A stretch of 64,000 bases of DNA from Caulobacter sp. 602-1 (GTDB taxonomy: Bacteria > Pseudomonadota > Alphaproteobacteria > Caulobacterales > Caulobacteraceae), in the NCBI RefSeq assembly GCF_003931565.1, contig NZ_RRYI01000002.1:744001-808000 (forward strand). The letters are read 5' to 3'. Positions within the stretch are counted from its first letter, which is position 1, and each line of letters begins with the position of its first letter. Shown piece after piece: positions 56,775 through 64,000 of the stretch. The translations under genes and the position numbers were made by a program. Below the pieces are notes generated by a model, which saw nothing but the letters and a program-made list of their open reading frames with translations, did not search any database and was not told where the DNA came from.

Positions 56775-57362
56775 GCGGAATCGAACGCCGTCTCACGGCA
56801 AGGGTTGCAAGCTATAGGTGGGGGCGTTGCTGGGCGCCGTCGCTTAGCCGACACAATGCAGTCAGGACGGTCGTAAAAACAGAAGAGTCCACGAAACAGT
56901 CTGCTTTTCGCCATCATTTGGCATTTTGAGTGTCTGTCGGGTGGTCGACATAACTACTCAATCTAGGTGCGTGGCGACTTGAACTGATCTGAAGCGTGCA
57001 AAGAAAAAGCCGCCTCGAGAGGGCGGCTTGAAGACGGTTCGGAACAAGGAATGGGACGGCGGCGTGCTGTTGGCTCGCGCTCCGACGGTCGCTGGCGACG
57101 TCGCCCCTGGCCAGGTCCCGCCCTGACCCTGACCGGTGTGGGCATGGTCGGCCTTCCTCGCGATCGGGGAATCGCAAGGAAGAGCCGTTGGCGCGGGCGG
57201 CGGTTCCCGCGCCCCAGGCCGCCGAACCTGACCCGGGGACGGGAGGGATTCGAGCGATCTGGTCCCACGCGTGCGAGCCCTCGTCAGCTACCCAGAAGGC
57301 GAAGGTTCGTACGCCATCGGCCTTGTTGGAGGCGCACCGCCGAGCGCCTCCGCCGTTCAGAA
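56775..57362 (-). other. 588-base spacer with stem-loops; possible structured RNA on the - strand
   Basis: No credible ORF on either strand. It holds a leftward terminator (57000-57029) and, upstream of it on that strand, three hairpins: GGAGGCGC/GCGCCTCC (57328-57335, 57344-57351), GGCGCGGG/CCCGCGCC (57190-57197, 57206-57213) and an 11-bp stem 57154-57164 with 57171-57181. The last has a C-A mismatch on the + strand but a G-U pair on the - strand. Either a long 3' UTR of the SH3b gene or a separate small RNA. Confidence 0.4.
57000..57029 (-). terminator. Leftward Rho-independent terminator
   Basis: AAGCCGCC (57007-57014) pairs with GGCGGCTT (57022-57029) and on the - strand is followed by TTTTTCTTT. 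It reads leftward and is about 330 bases beyond the SH3b gene stop. Confidence 0.85.
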
Positions 57363-58037
57363 CTACTTCGGCTTGGCGAAGGCCGAGGACATCCAGCCCC
57401 GGGCGCCGTTCTCGTCGTCGACTTCCATCCAGACGCCGTTGCGCTGGCCGGTCGGATAGACCACGCCGCCGGCCTTGACCTTGCCGACGATCGCGCCGGT
57501 CGGCGAGGCGGCGCCGCGCAAGGAGATTTCCTGGGTCGTGGCCAGCAGGTTCGGCGCCGCGGACGCGGTCGGTGCGGCGGTGGTCATGGCGGACGAAACT
57601 TGCGTCACGGCGGCCGCGCCGCACTTGCCCTGATAGAGGCCGCCCATGACCGCCCGGCGCTGCTGGGCGAGCTGGATATTCTGGGCTTCGCGCTGGGCCT
57701 TGGCCGCGGCGGCGGCCTTGGCCTGGGCCGCGGCGGCGTTGGCGAACATGCCCAGGCCCGGGACGCGGCCCAGGGCTCCGCTATAGAGCGCCGCGTTGAC
57801 GCCCAGGCTGGCGGCCGTCTCGGCCCCCCGCGCGCCGGCCTCGGCGCTGGCGATGGCGTTGTTGGAGACGCCCATCATCTGGTCCATGCGAACCATCTCG
57901 GCGCTGATCTGGTCGCAGGTCATGGTCGCGTCAGCCGGATAGCTGAGTTGCAACTGGGCCTGGGCGCTGGTGGCGGCGAGGGCGAGGCCCAGCACGGCGC
58001 CAAATTGGACGAAAGCAGTGGTGATGGTCTTGGTCAT
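57363..58037 (-). CDS. Exported SH3b-domain protein
   Basis: A 224-residue protein with a signal peptide (FGAVLGLALAATSAQA). The middle has MTCDQISAEMVRMDQMMG and an Ala/Gln-rich helical region (ANAAAAQAKAAAAAKAQREAQ). The last 65 residues are a bacterial SH3 domain (ISLRGAASPTGAIVGKVKAGGVVYPTG, VWMEVDDENGARGWMSSAF). Likely periplasmic; it may bind cell wall. Preceded by the ACAD operon on the same strand. Confidence 0.85.
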   Translation of the reverse strand: MTKTITTAFVQFGAVLGLALAATSAQAQLQLSYPADATMTCDQISAEMVRMDQMMGVSNNAIASAEAGARGAETAASLGVNAALYSGALGRVPGLGMFANAAAAQAKAAAAAKAQREAQNIQLAQQRRAVMGGLYQGKCGAAAVTQVSSAMTTAAPTASAAPNLLATTQEISLRGAASPTGAIVGKVKAGGVVYPTGQRNGVWMEVDDENGARGWMSSAFAKPK

Positions 58038-58169
58038 GATGGCTCCCCTGGACGGAAGCCGTCTATGAAACCCGCTCCCCGCGAGACCCCGGTCCGTCAG
58101 TTCGAGAACGACGGTATCGGAGGCTCGCGGGCGGGGCCTATCCCCAGGGCTGGGGGTAGTCGTCCGATC

Positions 58170-59303
58170 CTAGAAACCCATCAGGCGTGCATAGCGGTCG
58201 CGGTGGAAGCTGGCGCCGCCGAACAGGGCCTCGGTGACGCGGGCGCGCTTCATGTAGAGGCCGGCGTCGTGGGCGTCGGTCATGCCGATGCCGCCGTGCA
58301 TCTGGACCATCTCGTTGCTGGCCAGATGGACGAGCTCACTGGCCTTGGCCTTGGCGAGGGAGGCCAGCGCCCGGGTGTCGCTGCCAGCATCAAAGGCTTC
58401 CAAGGCGGCCTCGACGCACGAGCGGGTGGTCTCGATATCGGTGAACCACTTGGCGGCGCGGTGCTGCAGGGCCTGGAACGTGCCGATGACCTGGCCGAAC
58501 TGGGTGCGGGTCTTGATGTAGTCCAGGGTGATGTCGAAAGCCGCCGAGGCGCTGCCCAGCATCTCGGCCGCCAGGCCGGCATAGGCGCGATCCAGGACCG
58601 GCTCCAGCACGGCCCAGCCCTTGTCGACCTCGCCCAGCGCCGCGTCGGCGCCGACCTCGACGCCGTCGAAGGCGATCCGGGCCACGCCGCGCGAGTCGAT
58701 CAGGGAAAGGTGCGTGCGGACGACGCCGGGCGCGTCGCCAGCGACCAGGAACAGGGTCAGGCCTTCGGTCGAGCCGACTGCGCCGCCGGTGCGGGCGACG
58801 ACGATCAGCAGGTCGGCGGCCTCGCCGTCCAGCACGAAGGTCTTGGTCCCGTTCAGTATGAAACCGGAGGCGCTCTTGGTCGCGGTCAGCGCCGTGCGGG
58901 CCGGATTGTGGTGCGAGCCCTCGTCGACGGCGAGGGTGGCGACGGCCTCGCCGGTGGCGATCTTGGGCAGCCAGGCCGACTTCTGGGCGTCCGAACCGCC
59001 CAACCGCAGGGCCGAAGCCCCGATCAGGGCGGTGGAGAGCAGAGGAGAGGCGGCCAGGGTGCGTCCGGTCTCCTCCAGGATCAGGCCCAGGCCCAGATAG
59101 CCGAAGGCCGAGCCGTCATAGTCCTCCGGCACGATCACCCCGGCCCAGCCCATCTGGCCCATCTCGGCCCAGGCGTTGGGATCGAAGCTCTGCTTGGACT
59201 TGCCATCGCGCAGCTTGCGCAGGGCGCCGACGGGCGCGCTTTCGCTGGCCCAGCCCTTGGCGGCGTCGCGCAGCATGGTCTGTTCTTCGGTCAGGACGGC
59301 CAT
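58170..59303 (-). CDS. Acyl-CoA dehydrogenase (FadE-like, subunit 2 of a pair)
   Basis: A 377-residue flavoprotein of the ACAD fold. Motifs: GVIVPEDYDGSAFGYLGLGL, FILNGTKTFVLDGEAADLLI and MQMHGGIGMTDAHDAGLY near the C-terminus. The partner ACAD is at 59936-61141; in between is a DsbA-like isomerase gene. Such adjacent pairs in steroid and aromatic side-chain catabolism form mixed alpha2beta2 enzymes, so this could be one too (inference). ATG overlaps the isomerase stop by one base. Confidence 0.87.
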   Translation of the reverse strand: MAVLTEEQTMLRDAAKGWASESAPVGALRKLRDGKSKQSFDPNAWAEMGQMGWAGVIVPEDYDGSAFGYLGLGLILEETGRTLAASPLLSTALIGASALRLGGSDAQKSAWLPKIATGEAVATLAVDEGSHHNPARTALTATKSASGFILNGTKTFVLDGEAADLLIVVARTGGAVGSTEGLTLFLVAGDAPGVVRTHLSLIDSRGVARIAFDGVEVGADAALGEVDKGWAVLEPVLDRAYAGLAAEMLGSASAAFDITLDYIKTRTQFGQVIGTFQALQHRAAKWFTDIETTRSCVEAALEAFDAGSDTRALASLAKAKASELVHLASNEMVQMHGGIGMTDAHDAGLYMKRARVTEALFGGASFHRDRYARLMGF

Positions 59304-59914
59304 CAGGCGTGCTCCCTGGATTGATGACGGACGGCCCAGTCGAGGGCCTGTTCCAGACGGTCGTTGCCCCAGAAGAGCTCGCCGTCGGCGGTGAGGAAAC
59401 TGGGCGCGCCGAACAGGCCGCGCTCCTTGGCCATGCGGACATGGTCCTTGAGCAGGGCCTTGATCGGATCGGACTGAGCGGCGGCCAGGACGTGTTCAGG
59501 ACCAGCGCCGACCTCGGCGATCAGCGGGGCGAGAACCTCCGGACTGGAGATATCCAGGTCGTCGACGAAGTTGGCCTGGTAGACGGCGCGGCTGAACTGG
59601 GGCGTCCAGCCATCCTCCAGCCCGACCAAGGCCACGCGGGCGGCCAGCAGGCTGTTGCGCGGAAACTGGCTGGGGTGAACCAGCGGCAGACCCTGCTGGT
59701 CACAGACCCGCTCCAGGTCACGCCACATATACTCGCCTTTCACCGGGAAGACGTTGAAAGGACTGTCTTTCAGCCCCTGCTGCTCATGGAACAGCGGGCC
59801 GACGATGAACGGCCGCCAGGCCACGGCCACCCCCTTGTCGCCGGCCAGCCGCTCAATGCGCATGGCCGCCGGATAGGAGTAGGTCGAGGCGAACTCGTAC
59901 CAGAACTCTAACAT
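59303..59914 (-). CDS. 2-hydroxychromene-2-carboxylate isomerase / DsbA-like GST-kappa protein
   Basis: A 203-residue thioredoxin-fold protein of the HCCA isomerase / GST kappa family. It opens EFWYEFASTYSYPAAMRIERL, where Ser replaces the DsbA CxxC, and has GLFGAPSFLTADGELFWGNDRLEQAL at the end. The family isomerises aromatic degradation intermediates using glutathione. It is located between two acyl-CoA dehydrogenase genes, 21 bases after one and overlapping the other. Confidence 0.87.
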   Translation of the reverse strand: MLEFWYEFASTYSYPAAMRIERLAGDKGVAVAWRPFIVGPLFHEQQGLKDSPFNVFPVKGEYMWRDLERVCDQQGLPLVHPSQFPRNSLLAARVALVGLEDGWTPQFSRAVYQANFVDDLDISSPEVLAPLIAEVGAGPEHVLAAAQSDPIKALLKDHVRMAKERGLFGAPSFLTADGELFWGNDRLEQALDWAVRHQSREHA

Positions 59915-59935
59915 GGCCAGAACTCGATCATGGCC

Positions 59936-61141
59936 CTACTGGTGGTCCAGCAGGCCAAGAACCCGCTTGGCGACGACGTTGAGGTTCACCTCGCTGGTGC
60001 CGCCCTCGATCGAGTTGCCCTTGGCGCGGAGCATGGCGCGCGGGGCGGCCAGTTCTTCCGACGCGAAGCCTTCGCCCTCCCAGCCGAGACCCTGCAAGCC
60101 CAGCGCCTCAACCAGCAGCTCGGTGCGCTCCTGGTTCATCTTGGCGGCGGCGTACTTGATGATCGAGACGGCGGCGCTGGGGCCCGAACCCTGCTTGGAC
60201 TCGGCCTCGGCGCGGCGCACGGTCAGCATGAAGGCGTGGGCGTCCATCGAATGGGCGGCCAGACGCGCGCGGAAGTCGCCGTCGGCGATCCGGCCTTCGC
60301 CATCGACACCGATCTCCTTCTTGGCCGCTTCGACGGGCGAGAGCCCACCGCCGCCGCCGAAGCCCGAGGCGCTGATGTTCTGGCGCTCGTACTGGAGCAG
60401 GCGTTTGGCGATGTCCCAGCCGCCATTCAGCTTGCCGACCAGCTGTACCTTCGGAACCTTCACATTGTCGAAGAAGGTCTCGCAGAAGGGCGAGGAGCCG
60501 CTGATCAGCTTGATCGGGCGGGCCTCGACGCCGGGCGAAGTCATGTCGAACAGCACGAACGAAATGCCCTCGTGCTTCTTGCTGGTGTCGGTGCGCACCA
60601 GGCAGAAAATCCAGTCGGCTTGATCGGCGTAGCTGGTCCAGACCTTCTGGCCGTTGATCAGGTAGTGGTCGTCCTTGTCTTCGCACTTGGTCTGCAAGGA
60701 CGCGAGATCGGAGCCGGCGCCGGGTTCGCTGTAGCCCTGGCACCAGCGGATCTCGCCGCGCACGATCTGGGGCAGGAAACGCTGCTTCTGCTCCTCGGTG
60801 GCGTATTCCAGCAGGACCGGGCCGAGCATCCAGATGCCGAAGCTCATCAGGGCCGGGCGGGCCTTCAGGCGTCGCAGCTCCTGCTCAAGCACCTTGTTCT
60901 GGGCCTTGGAGAGACCGCCGCCGCCATATTCCTTGGGCCACATCGGCGCGGTCCAGCCGCGCTCGGCCATGCGGTCCAGCCACAGTTTGGCGTCGGGGTT
61001 CTTCCAGACCATCTTGCGGCCGCCCCACGGGGCTTCGTCCTCGCCCATCGGCGCGTTCAGGGACGGCGGATAGTTGGCCTCGAGCCAGGCGCGGGTCTCG
61101 GCGCGGAAGGCGTCGAGCTCGGTTCCCCCGAAATCGGCCAT
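59936..61141 (-). CDS. Acyl-CoA dehydrogenase (FadE-like, subunit 1 of a pair)
   Basis: A 401-residue flavoprotein. Motifs: WPKEYGGGGLSKAQNKVLEQEL, RWCQGYSEPGAGSDLASLQTK (FAD/substrate loop), INGQKVWTSYADQADWIF and the C-terminal GNSIEGGTSEVNLNVVAKRVLGL. It is the first gene of the leftward operon ACAD - isomerase - ACAD. The substrate is not certain; large CoA esters are likely from the pair arrangement. Confidence 0.9.
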   Translation of the reverse strand: MADFGGTELDAFRAETRAWLEANYPPSLNAPMGEDEAPWGGRKMVWKNPDAKLWLDRMAERGWTAPMWPKEYGGGGLSKAQNKVLEQELRRLKARPALMSFGIWMLGPVLLEYATEEQKQRFLPQIVRGEIRWCQGYSEPGAGSDLASLQTKCEDKDDHYLINGQKVWTSYADQADWIFCLVRTDTSKKHEGISFVLFDMTSPGVEARPIKLISGSSPFCETFFDNVKVPKVQLVGKLNGGWDIAKRLLQYERQNISASGFGGGGGLSPVEAAKKEIGVDGEGRIADGDFRARLAAHSMDAHAFMLTVRRAEAESKQGSGPSAAVSIIKYAAAKMNQERTELLVEALGLQGLGWEGEGFASEELAAPRAMLRAKGNSIEGGTSEVNLNVVAKRVLGLLDHQ

Positions 61142-61315
61142 CGTCTCATCTCCCTAAGCGGACGGTTATTGGCCGACACACTACGCCGCCCGGCGACGGC
61201 GGCAAGTCGATTCAAACGATCGTTCGCGTCTTGGCTGGCGACCGTGTCACGGTTTGCGCGGTATAGAGAGGCTCGCTGTTGGATCCCGCAGGGGATTCGT
61301 CACTTCGGGATCTGG

Positions 61316-62980
61316 ATGTCCTCGACAGTTTTCAGGCCCGCGGCCCTGGCGATCGCCCCGACCCTGGCGGCGATTCTCACCGCGTCGGCTGGCGTCATGC
61401 TTCTGGCTTCAGGGGCCACGCCGTCGGAGCCGACCCGGTTCCTGCTGCTGCTGGCCTTCGCGCCGGATCTGCTGATCGAGATCAGTCACTTCTTCTCTTC
61501 CATCCTGGGCCTGGTCCTGCTGCTGCTGGCGTTCGGCCTGCGAGCGCGGCTGGGGGCGGCCTGGTGGGCGGCGCTGGCCGTGCTGGCCGCCTCGGCGGTC
61601 CTGGCGATCTTCAAGGGTCTGAACTGGGAAGAGACCGCCATGCTGTCGGTGTGCTTCCTGCTCATCCTGCCGTTCCACGACGCTTTTCCGCGCAAGGCGG
61701 CCCTGACCAAGATGGAGATCACGCCCGGCTGGCTGCTGTCGGCGGCCGCCGCCATCGTCGGGGCCAGCCTTCTGGGCTGGTGGTCGTTCCACCACACCGA
61801 GTTCGCCGACAAGTCCTGGATCCGGGTGCTGCAGGACCATGACGAGGCGGCGCGCGCCATCCGATCCTCGATCGCCGCGGCCATCGCGCTGCTGGCCGTC
61901 GGCGTCTGGCGGCTGGTCGCCACCGCCGCCACGCCCGCCGTGGTCGACGACACCGATCCGGACTTCGACCGCGTCCGCGCCATCCTGGCCAAGGCCGAGG
62001 ACGCCGAGCCGAGCGCCAACCTGGCCTTGCTGGGCGACAAGCGCTTTCTGTTCTCGGCCTCGGGCGAGAGCTTCCTGATGTTCGGCGTGCGAGGGCGGTC
62101 GTGGATCGCCCTGGGCGCGCCGGTTGGCAAGGAAGAGGAGCGCATGGAGCTCTTCTGGCGCTTCCGCGAACTGGCCGACGCCCACGCCGCACGGGCCGGC
62201 TTCTATGGCCTGGGCCCCGACGACCTGCCGGACTCCGTGGACCTGGGCCTGGCTATCCAGAAGACCGGCGAGAGCGCCGCGGTGCCGCTGGAGGCCTTCA
62301 GCCTGGCTGGCCGCCGCCGCGAGGTGCTGCGCCGCAACTGGCGCAAGGCCGGGGAGGGCGGGGCGGCCTTCGAGATCCTGCCGGTCGGCGCCGCCACGGC
62401 GATCATGGACGAGCTGAAGGCGATCTCCGACGCGTGGCTCAGCCACCACGCCGGCGGCGAGAAGAGCTTCTCGATGGGCGGCTTCGATCCGCGCTACGTG
62501 GCCGAGTTCCCGGTCGCGGTGGTGCGCGGCGAGGAGGGCAAGATCGTCGCCTTCGCCACCCTGTGGCTGACGGCGTGCAAGACCTCGTTCTCGATGGACC
62601 TGATGCGCTACTCCGACGAGGCGCCCAAGAACGTCATGGACTATCTGTTCGTCGAGCTGCTGCAGTGGGGCAAGGACGAGGGCTACCAGGCGTTCGAGTT
62701 CGGCATGGCCCCGCTGGCGGGACTCGAGGACCGGCCGCTGGCGCCGATCATGTCGCGCGTCGGCCGGCTGCTCTACGAGCGCGGCGAGGAGATCTACAAT
62801 TTCCAGGGCGTGCGGCGGTACAAGGACAAGTACGATCCCGTCTGGCAGCCGCGCTACATTGCCGCGCCCCACAAATGGGCGATCCCTTTCCTGCTCGCCG
62901 ACATCGGTCTGTTGTCCTCTGGCGGCATGTCGGGCCTGACCAAGCGGCCCAAGAAAGCCCCAGCGGCGCCTGCGACCTAG
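61316..62980 (+). CDS. Short MprF-like protein with DUF2156 / phosphatidylglycerol lysyltransferase domain
   Basis: A 554-residue membrane protein. About six N-terminal membrane helices (AIAPTLAAILTASAGVMLLA, LLLLAFAPDLLIEISHFF, AALAVLAASAVLAIFKG and later), fewer than the 14 of MprF. The C-terminal cytoplasmic domain (about 230-540) has LLGDKRFLFSASGESFLMFGV, GAPVGKEEER and FEFGMAPLAGLEDRP of the GNAT-like lysyl/alanyl-phosphatidylglycerol synthase. The ATG at 61316 is chosen. Would aminoacylate or otherwise modify membrane lipid. Its stop shares CTAG with a small convergent gene. Confidence 0.83.
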   Translation: MSSTVFRPAALAIAPTLAAILTASAGVMLLASGATPSEPTRFLLLLAFAPDLLIEISHFFSSILGLVLLLLAFGLRARLGAAWWAALAVLAASAVLAIFKGLNWEETAMLSVCFLLILPFHDAFPRKAALTKMEITPGWLLSAAAAIVGASLLGWWSFHHTEFADKSWIRVLQDHDEAARAIRSSIAAAIALLAVGVWRLVATAATPAVVDDTDPDFDRVRAILAKAEDAEPSANLALLGDKRFLFSASGESFLMFGVRGRSWIALGAPVGKEEERMELFWRFRELADAHAARAGFYGLGPDDLPDSVDLGLAIQKTGESAAVPLEAFSLAGRRREVLRRNWRKAGEGGAAFEILPVGAATAIMDELKAISDAWLSHHAGGEKSFSMGGFDPRYVAEFPVAVVRGEEGKIVAFATLWLTACKTSFSMDLMRYSDEAPKNVMDYLFVELLQWGKDEGYQAFEFGMAPLAGLEDRPLAPIMSRVGRLLYERGEEIYNFQGVRRYKDKYDPVWQPRYIAAPHKWAIPFLLADIGLLSSGGMSGLTKRPKKAPAAPAT

Positions 62981-63192
62981 TAGCGCTGCTGGTTGCCGGT
63001 CTGCACGCCCAGGAGGTTCGCCAGATGCACCAGCATCAGCATCAGGCCGACCACGCAGGCCATCATCAACGGGCGCCACGGAACCATCCGCGGACCCTTT
63101 AGGACGTTGATGGGGCGCGCGCCGAGCCACCCGAAGACGAGTGCAAATGCAAGGAACGCAACCGCGGCGGAAATGGTTAGGGGCAGGTCCAT
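62977..63192 (-). CDS. Small inner membrane protein, 71 residues
   Basis: Two predicted membrane helices: ISAAVAFLAFALVFGWLGA and MMACVVGLMLMLVHLANLLG, with a short basic loop (KGPRMVPWRP). No family recognised. Tail-to-tail with the MprF-like gene and divergent from podJ, with 209 bases between the starts. Confidence 0.65.
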   Translation of the reverse strand: MDLPLTISAAVAFLAFALVFGWLGARPINVLKGPRMVPWRPLMMACVVGLMLMLVHLANLLGVQTGNQQRY

Positions 63193-63280
63193 GGCCGCTT
63201 CTAGGCCTGCGACAATCCGCCTGGCAAATGGTTAACCTGCGTTAACCCTCTTGCGTTTTAACCACGCTACAGAACCTTGG

Positions 63281-63398
63281 GACTCTGTCCCGATTCCTCC
63301 ACAGTGAATCGTGCAGCCACTACATCTGGCGTTTTGGTCGCGTTTACACCCCAGGAATCGGTGACTAGCGTTTTCCTCAGATGCGAGGAGATCGATTC
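63281..63398. promoter_or_regulatory. Cluster of five GANTC (CcrM) sites before podJ
   Basis: GACTC at 63281, GATTC at 63292, GAATC at 63306, GAATC at 63355 and GATTC at 63394. Five sites in 118 bases is far denser than chance for this GC-rich sequence. Just upstream are three TTAA half sites (63232, 63242, 63258). This region must contain the podJ promoter. Confidence 0.7.
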
Positions 63399-63401
63399 GC
63401 A

Positions 63402-64000
63402 ATGACTGCGGCGTCGCCATGGAGCGTTAAGGGGATCGACCCCAAGGCACGGGAGGTCGCCAAGGACCTCGCGCGTCGCTCCGGCATGACCCTGGGGGAA
63501 TGGCTCAATCGCATGATCATCGAGGGTGATGGTCAGGCGGCGGATCAGTTCTCGGACAAGCCCGCGGATCGGGAAGAGGCGCGTAGCCGCGCCTATCTGG
63601 AAATCGTCAAGGAAGACGCGCCCCCGCGTATCGAGATCGCCGAGCATCCGGCCGACGAGGTCGGCCGCGTGGCCCTGGCCCTCGACCGGCTGACCCAGCG
63701 CATCGAGGCCGCCGAGGGCCGCAACGCCGCCGCCATCTCCGGCATCGACCATTCCGTCCGTGACGCGCTCGCGCGCCTGGGACAGTCGGAGCGTGAACAG
63801 ATCGCCGTCGCCGCCCGTTTCGAGGGGGCCGTGAACGAACTGAAGACCGAGCAGGCGCGCGCCGCCGAGCGCACGCGCCGCATGGAAGCCGAGGCGGCCG
63901 GGCCGCGCTCGGCCGAGGCGCTTCGTGCGCTCGAAGGCGCCTTGGGCAAGGTCGCCAGCCACCTCTATGACGGCGAGGCCCGCACCCGCGAGGCGATCGC
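63402..64000 (+). CDS. podJ: Polarity factor PodJ (3' end outside window)
   Basis: The first 199 residues. The N-terminus TAASPWSVKGIDPKAREVAK followed by SGMTLGEWLNRMIIEG is that of Caulobacter PodJ, which organises the new flagellar pole. A long coiled-coil starts near residue 90 (VALALDRLTQRIEAAEGRN) and continues to the window edge without a stop; the membrane helix and peptidoglycan-binding C-terminus lie beyond. GAGGAG lies 11 bases before the ATG. A cluster of GANTC sites precedes it. Confidence 0.92.
   Translation, partial: MTAASPWSVKGIDPKAREVAKDLARRSGMTLGEWLNRMIIEGDGQAADQFSDKPADREEARSRAYLEIVKEDAPPRIEIAEHPADEVGRVALALDRLTQRIEAAEGRNAAAISGIDHSVRDALARLGQSEREQIAVAARFEGAVNELKTEQARAAERTRRMEAEAAGPRSAEALRALEGALGKVASHLYDGEARTREAI

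Noticed and set aside
57248..57262. GGGATTCGAGC resembling a tRNA T-loop
   Set aside because: No acceptor, D or anticodon stem can be drawn around it.
59930..61315. Long + strand open frame running into the MprF-like gene (would add about 460 residues)
   Set aside because: It is antisense to the acyl-CoA dehydrogenase gene, has low-complexity Gly/Ala/Leu/Arg composition and no domain; the real start is at 61316.
63296..63304. Possible DnaA box CCTCCACAG before podJ
   Set aside because: Only a weak partial match to the DnaA box consensus, not convincing alone.

Overview
This 64 kb stretch is chromosomal DNA of a Caulobacter-type alphaproteobacterium. The evidence is the high GC content, the start of podJ at the right end (its N-terminus matches the Caulobacter polarity factor), a polar-flagellum gene block driven by a sigma54 promoter, an Entner-Doudoroff operon zwf-pgl-edd-glk next to a LacI-type regulator, and a dense cluster of GANTC (CcrM methylase) sites before podJ. 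Gene density is high. I see no tRNA, rRNA, insertion sequence, prophage or CRISPR array, so this is core chromosome rather than a mobile region.

Left part (1-13.5 kb): the end of serB, a HAD phosphatase, Mrp ATPase, a FadL-type porin, an SDR enzyme, a divergent XRE regulator/SDR pair, a three-gene ABC exporter (MacB/DevCAB style), an S46 peptidase and a five-EF-hand protein. Middle-left (13.7-31.5 kb): a CNT nucleoside transporter whose terminator overlaps the ribosome binding site of the next gene (GST), a hotdog thioesterase, DUF3253 protein, a UDG-superfamily protein, a lipoprotein hydrolase, leucine dehydrogenase, an MFS pump, a transglutaminase-like protein, TetR regulator, GT2 glycosyltransferase, an XRE/RTX gene pair of unknown role, an orphan VWA protein, and an HxlR/MDR divergon followed by a histone-deacetylase-like hydrolase. 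Two palindromic intergenic repeats lie here.

Centre (32-45.4 kb): the isoprenoid set xseB-ispA-dxs, then flagellar genes. flgF-flgG-flgA-flgH run leftward from a near-perfect sigma54 promoter. fliL-fliM and three less-studied genes (a PflI-like bitopic protein, a MotE-like protein and a 957-residue TPR protein) run rightward.

Right part (45.6-64 kb): zwf-pgl-edd-glk, the LacI regulator, a secreted GH3 beta-glucosidase and pyruvate kinase form a carbon module. It goes from beta-glucoside cleavage through glucose phosphorylation and the ED pathway to pyruvate, and related palindromes upstream of zwf, lacI and the GH3 gene suggest one regulon. A Crp-type regulator, a possible structured RNA region, an SH3b protein, two acyl-CoA dehydrogenases flanking a DsbA-like isomerase, a short MprF-like protein and the 5' part of podJ complete the window.

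Start codons were chosen from ribosome binding sites and protein family N-termini. Several are GTG or TTG.
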